From Alligator mississippiensis (Eukaryota > Chordata > Crocodylia > Alligatoridae), in NCBI RefSeq assembly GCF_030867095.1, contig NC_081828.1, positions 218,085,978-218,149,977 on the forward strand: a DNA stretch of 64,000 nucleotides. The letters run 5' to 3'. The notes below the pieces were generated by a model. The model was given only the letters and a program-made list of their open reading frames with translations, was not told where the DNA came from and searched no databases. Every line of letters starts with the position of its first letter. Positions within the stretch are counted from its first letter, which is position 1. Made by a program: the position numbers and the translations under genes. Below, in pieces: positions 63,257 through 64,000 of this stretch.

Positions 63257-64000
63257 GTTCGTAGATTCATAGATGTTAGGGTCAGAAGGGACCTCAATAG
63301 ATCATCGAGTCCGACCCCCTGCATAGGCAGGAAAGAGTGCTGGGTCTAGATGACCCCAGCTAGATACTCGTCTAACCTCTTGAAGACCCCCAGGGTAGGG
63401 GAGAGCACCACCTCCCTTGGGAGCCCGTTCCAGACCTTGGCCACTCGAACTGTGAAGAAGTTCTTCCTAATGTCCAGTCTCAATCTGCTCTCCGCTAGCT
63501 TGTGGCCATTGTTTCTTGTAACCCCCGGGGGCGCCTTGGTGAATAAATCCTCACCAATTCCCTTCTGTGCCCCCGTGATGAACTTATAGGCAGCCACAAG
63601 GTCGCCTCTCTACCTTCTCTTGCGGAGGCTGAAAAGGTCCAGTTTCTCTAGTCTCTCCTCGTAGGGCTTGGTCTGCAGGCCCTTGACCATACAAGTGGCC
63701 CTTCTCTGGACCCTCTCCAGGTTATCCGCATCCCTCTTGAAGTGTGGCGCCCAGAATTGCACGCAGTACTCCAACTGCGGTCTGACCAGCGCCCGATAGA
63801 GGGGAAGTATCACCTCCCTGGACCTATTCGTCATGCATCTGCTGATGCACGATAAAGTGCCATTGGCTTTTCTGATGGCTTCGTCACACTGCCGGCTCAT
63901 GTTCATCTTGGAGTCCACTAGGACTCCAACATCCCTTTCCACTTCCGTGCCACCCAGCAGGTCATTCCCTAGGCTGTAGGTGTGCTGGACATTTTTCCTC
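63257..64000 (-). mobile_element. CR1 LINE 3' part, running off the window
   Basis: The 3' end lies at 63257 (TAGATTCATAGATGTTAGGG on the plus strand). On the minus strand the frame reads CDEAIRKANGTLSCISRCMT and VRPQLEYCVQFWAPHFKRDA, very close to the CR1 at 49.7-52.3 kb. One stop or shift is seen near 63.6 kb. The 5' part is beyond the window. Confidence 0.92.

Overview
The window is vertebrate nuclear DNA, most likely from a crocodilian. CR1 LINEs dominate, and several of their 3' ends carry the short ATTCTATG/ATCTATG-type tail repeats. There is a Tx1-like LINE, and there are SINE-like copies whose heads come from U1 and U2 snRNA, a class (SINEU) described from crocodilians. The host genes are exon-intron genes of the DUF3669-KRAB-zinc-finger family (ZNF398/ZNF282/ZNF777 type) and a TMEM176-like gene. 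In human both families map to chromosome 7q36, so this looks like the matching region.

Layout. 1-712 (minus) holds the first two coding exons of a DUF3669 zinc-finger gene with a GC-rich promoter. 1.2-3.2 kb is CR1 debris. 5.46-11.8 kb (plus, 'gene A') is a six-exon DUF3669-KRAB-C2H2 gene that appears to be decaying. 13.35-14.53 kb is an AT-rich minisatellite. 15.2-16.2 kb is a CpG-rich promoter with NF-Y, YY1 and ZNF143-type sites and an array of about eleven ZNF143/SPH-like motifs. It precedes 'gene B' (17.3-23.4 kb, plus), in which a THAP DNA-binding exon replaces the DUF3669 exon in front of KRAB and C2H2 exons. All its exon phases fit, giving an open frame of about 371 codons. A third, dead KRAB plus THAP pair lies at 29.2-29.5 kb.

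The second half is an snRNA gene neighbourhood. Two U1 genes sit in direct tandem units of about 1.45 kb (minus strand, 46.55-49.46 kb). A third U1 gene (plus) is cut between nt 39 and 40 by a 5.1-kb Tx1-like LINE (30.2-35.36 kb). Two U5 genes lie in an inverted pair (39.2 kb plus, 41.8 kb minus). All five keep an ATGCAGAT octamer variant about 200-240 bp upstream, and U1 and U5 carry 3' boxes. The U1 copies differ from the canonical vertebrate sequence, and their stem-loop II changes are compensatory, which suggests a functional variant U1. Old elements lie between them: a fossil LTR retrovirus, a solo-LTR candidate, a Ty3/Gypsy integrase piece and nested CR1s.

The right end (58.4-61.95 kb, plus) carries a TMEM176/MS4A-like four-pass membrane protein gene with one apparent one-base frameshift. 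A U1/U2-headed SINE-like copy and a minus-strand CR1 that runs off the window follow. The most novel points are the THAP-KRAB-C2H2 architecture, the LINE lodged inside a U1 gene, the variant U1 array and the ZNF143-site array in front of the THAP gene.
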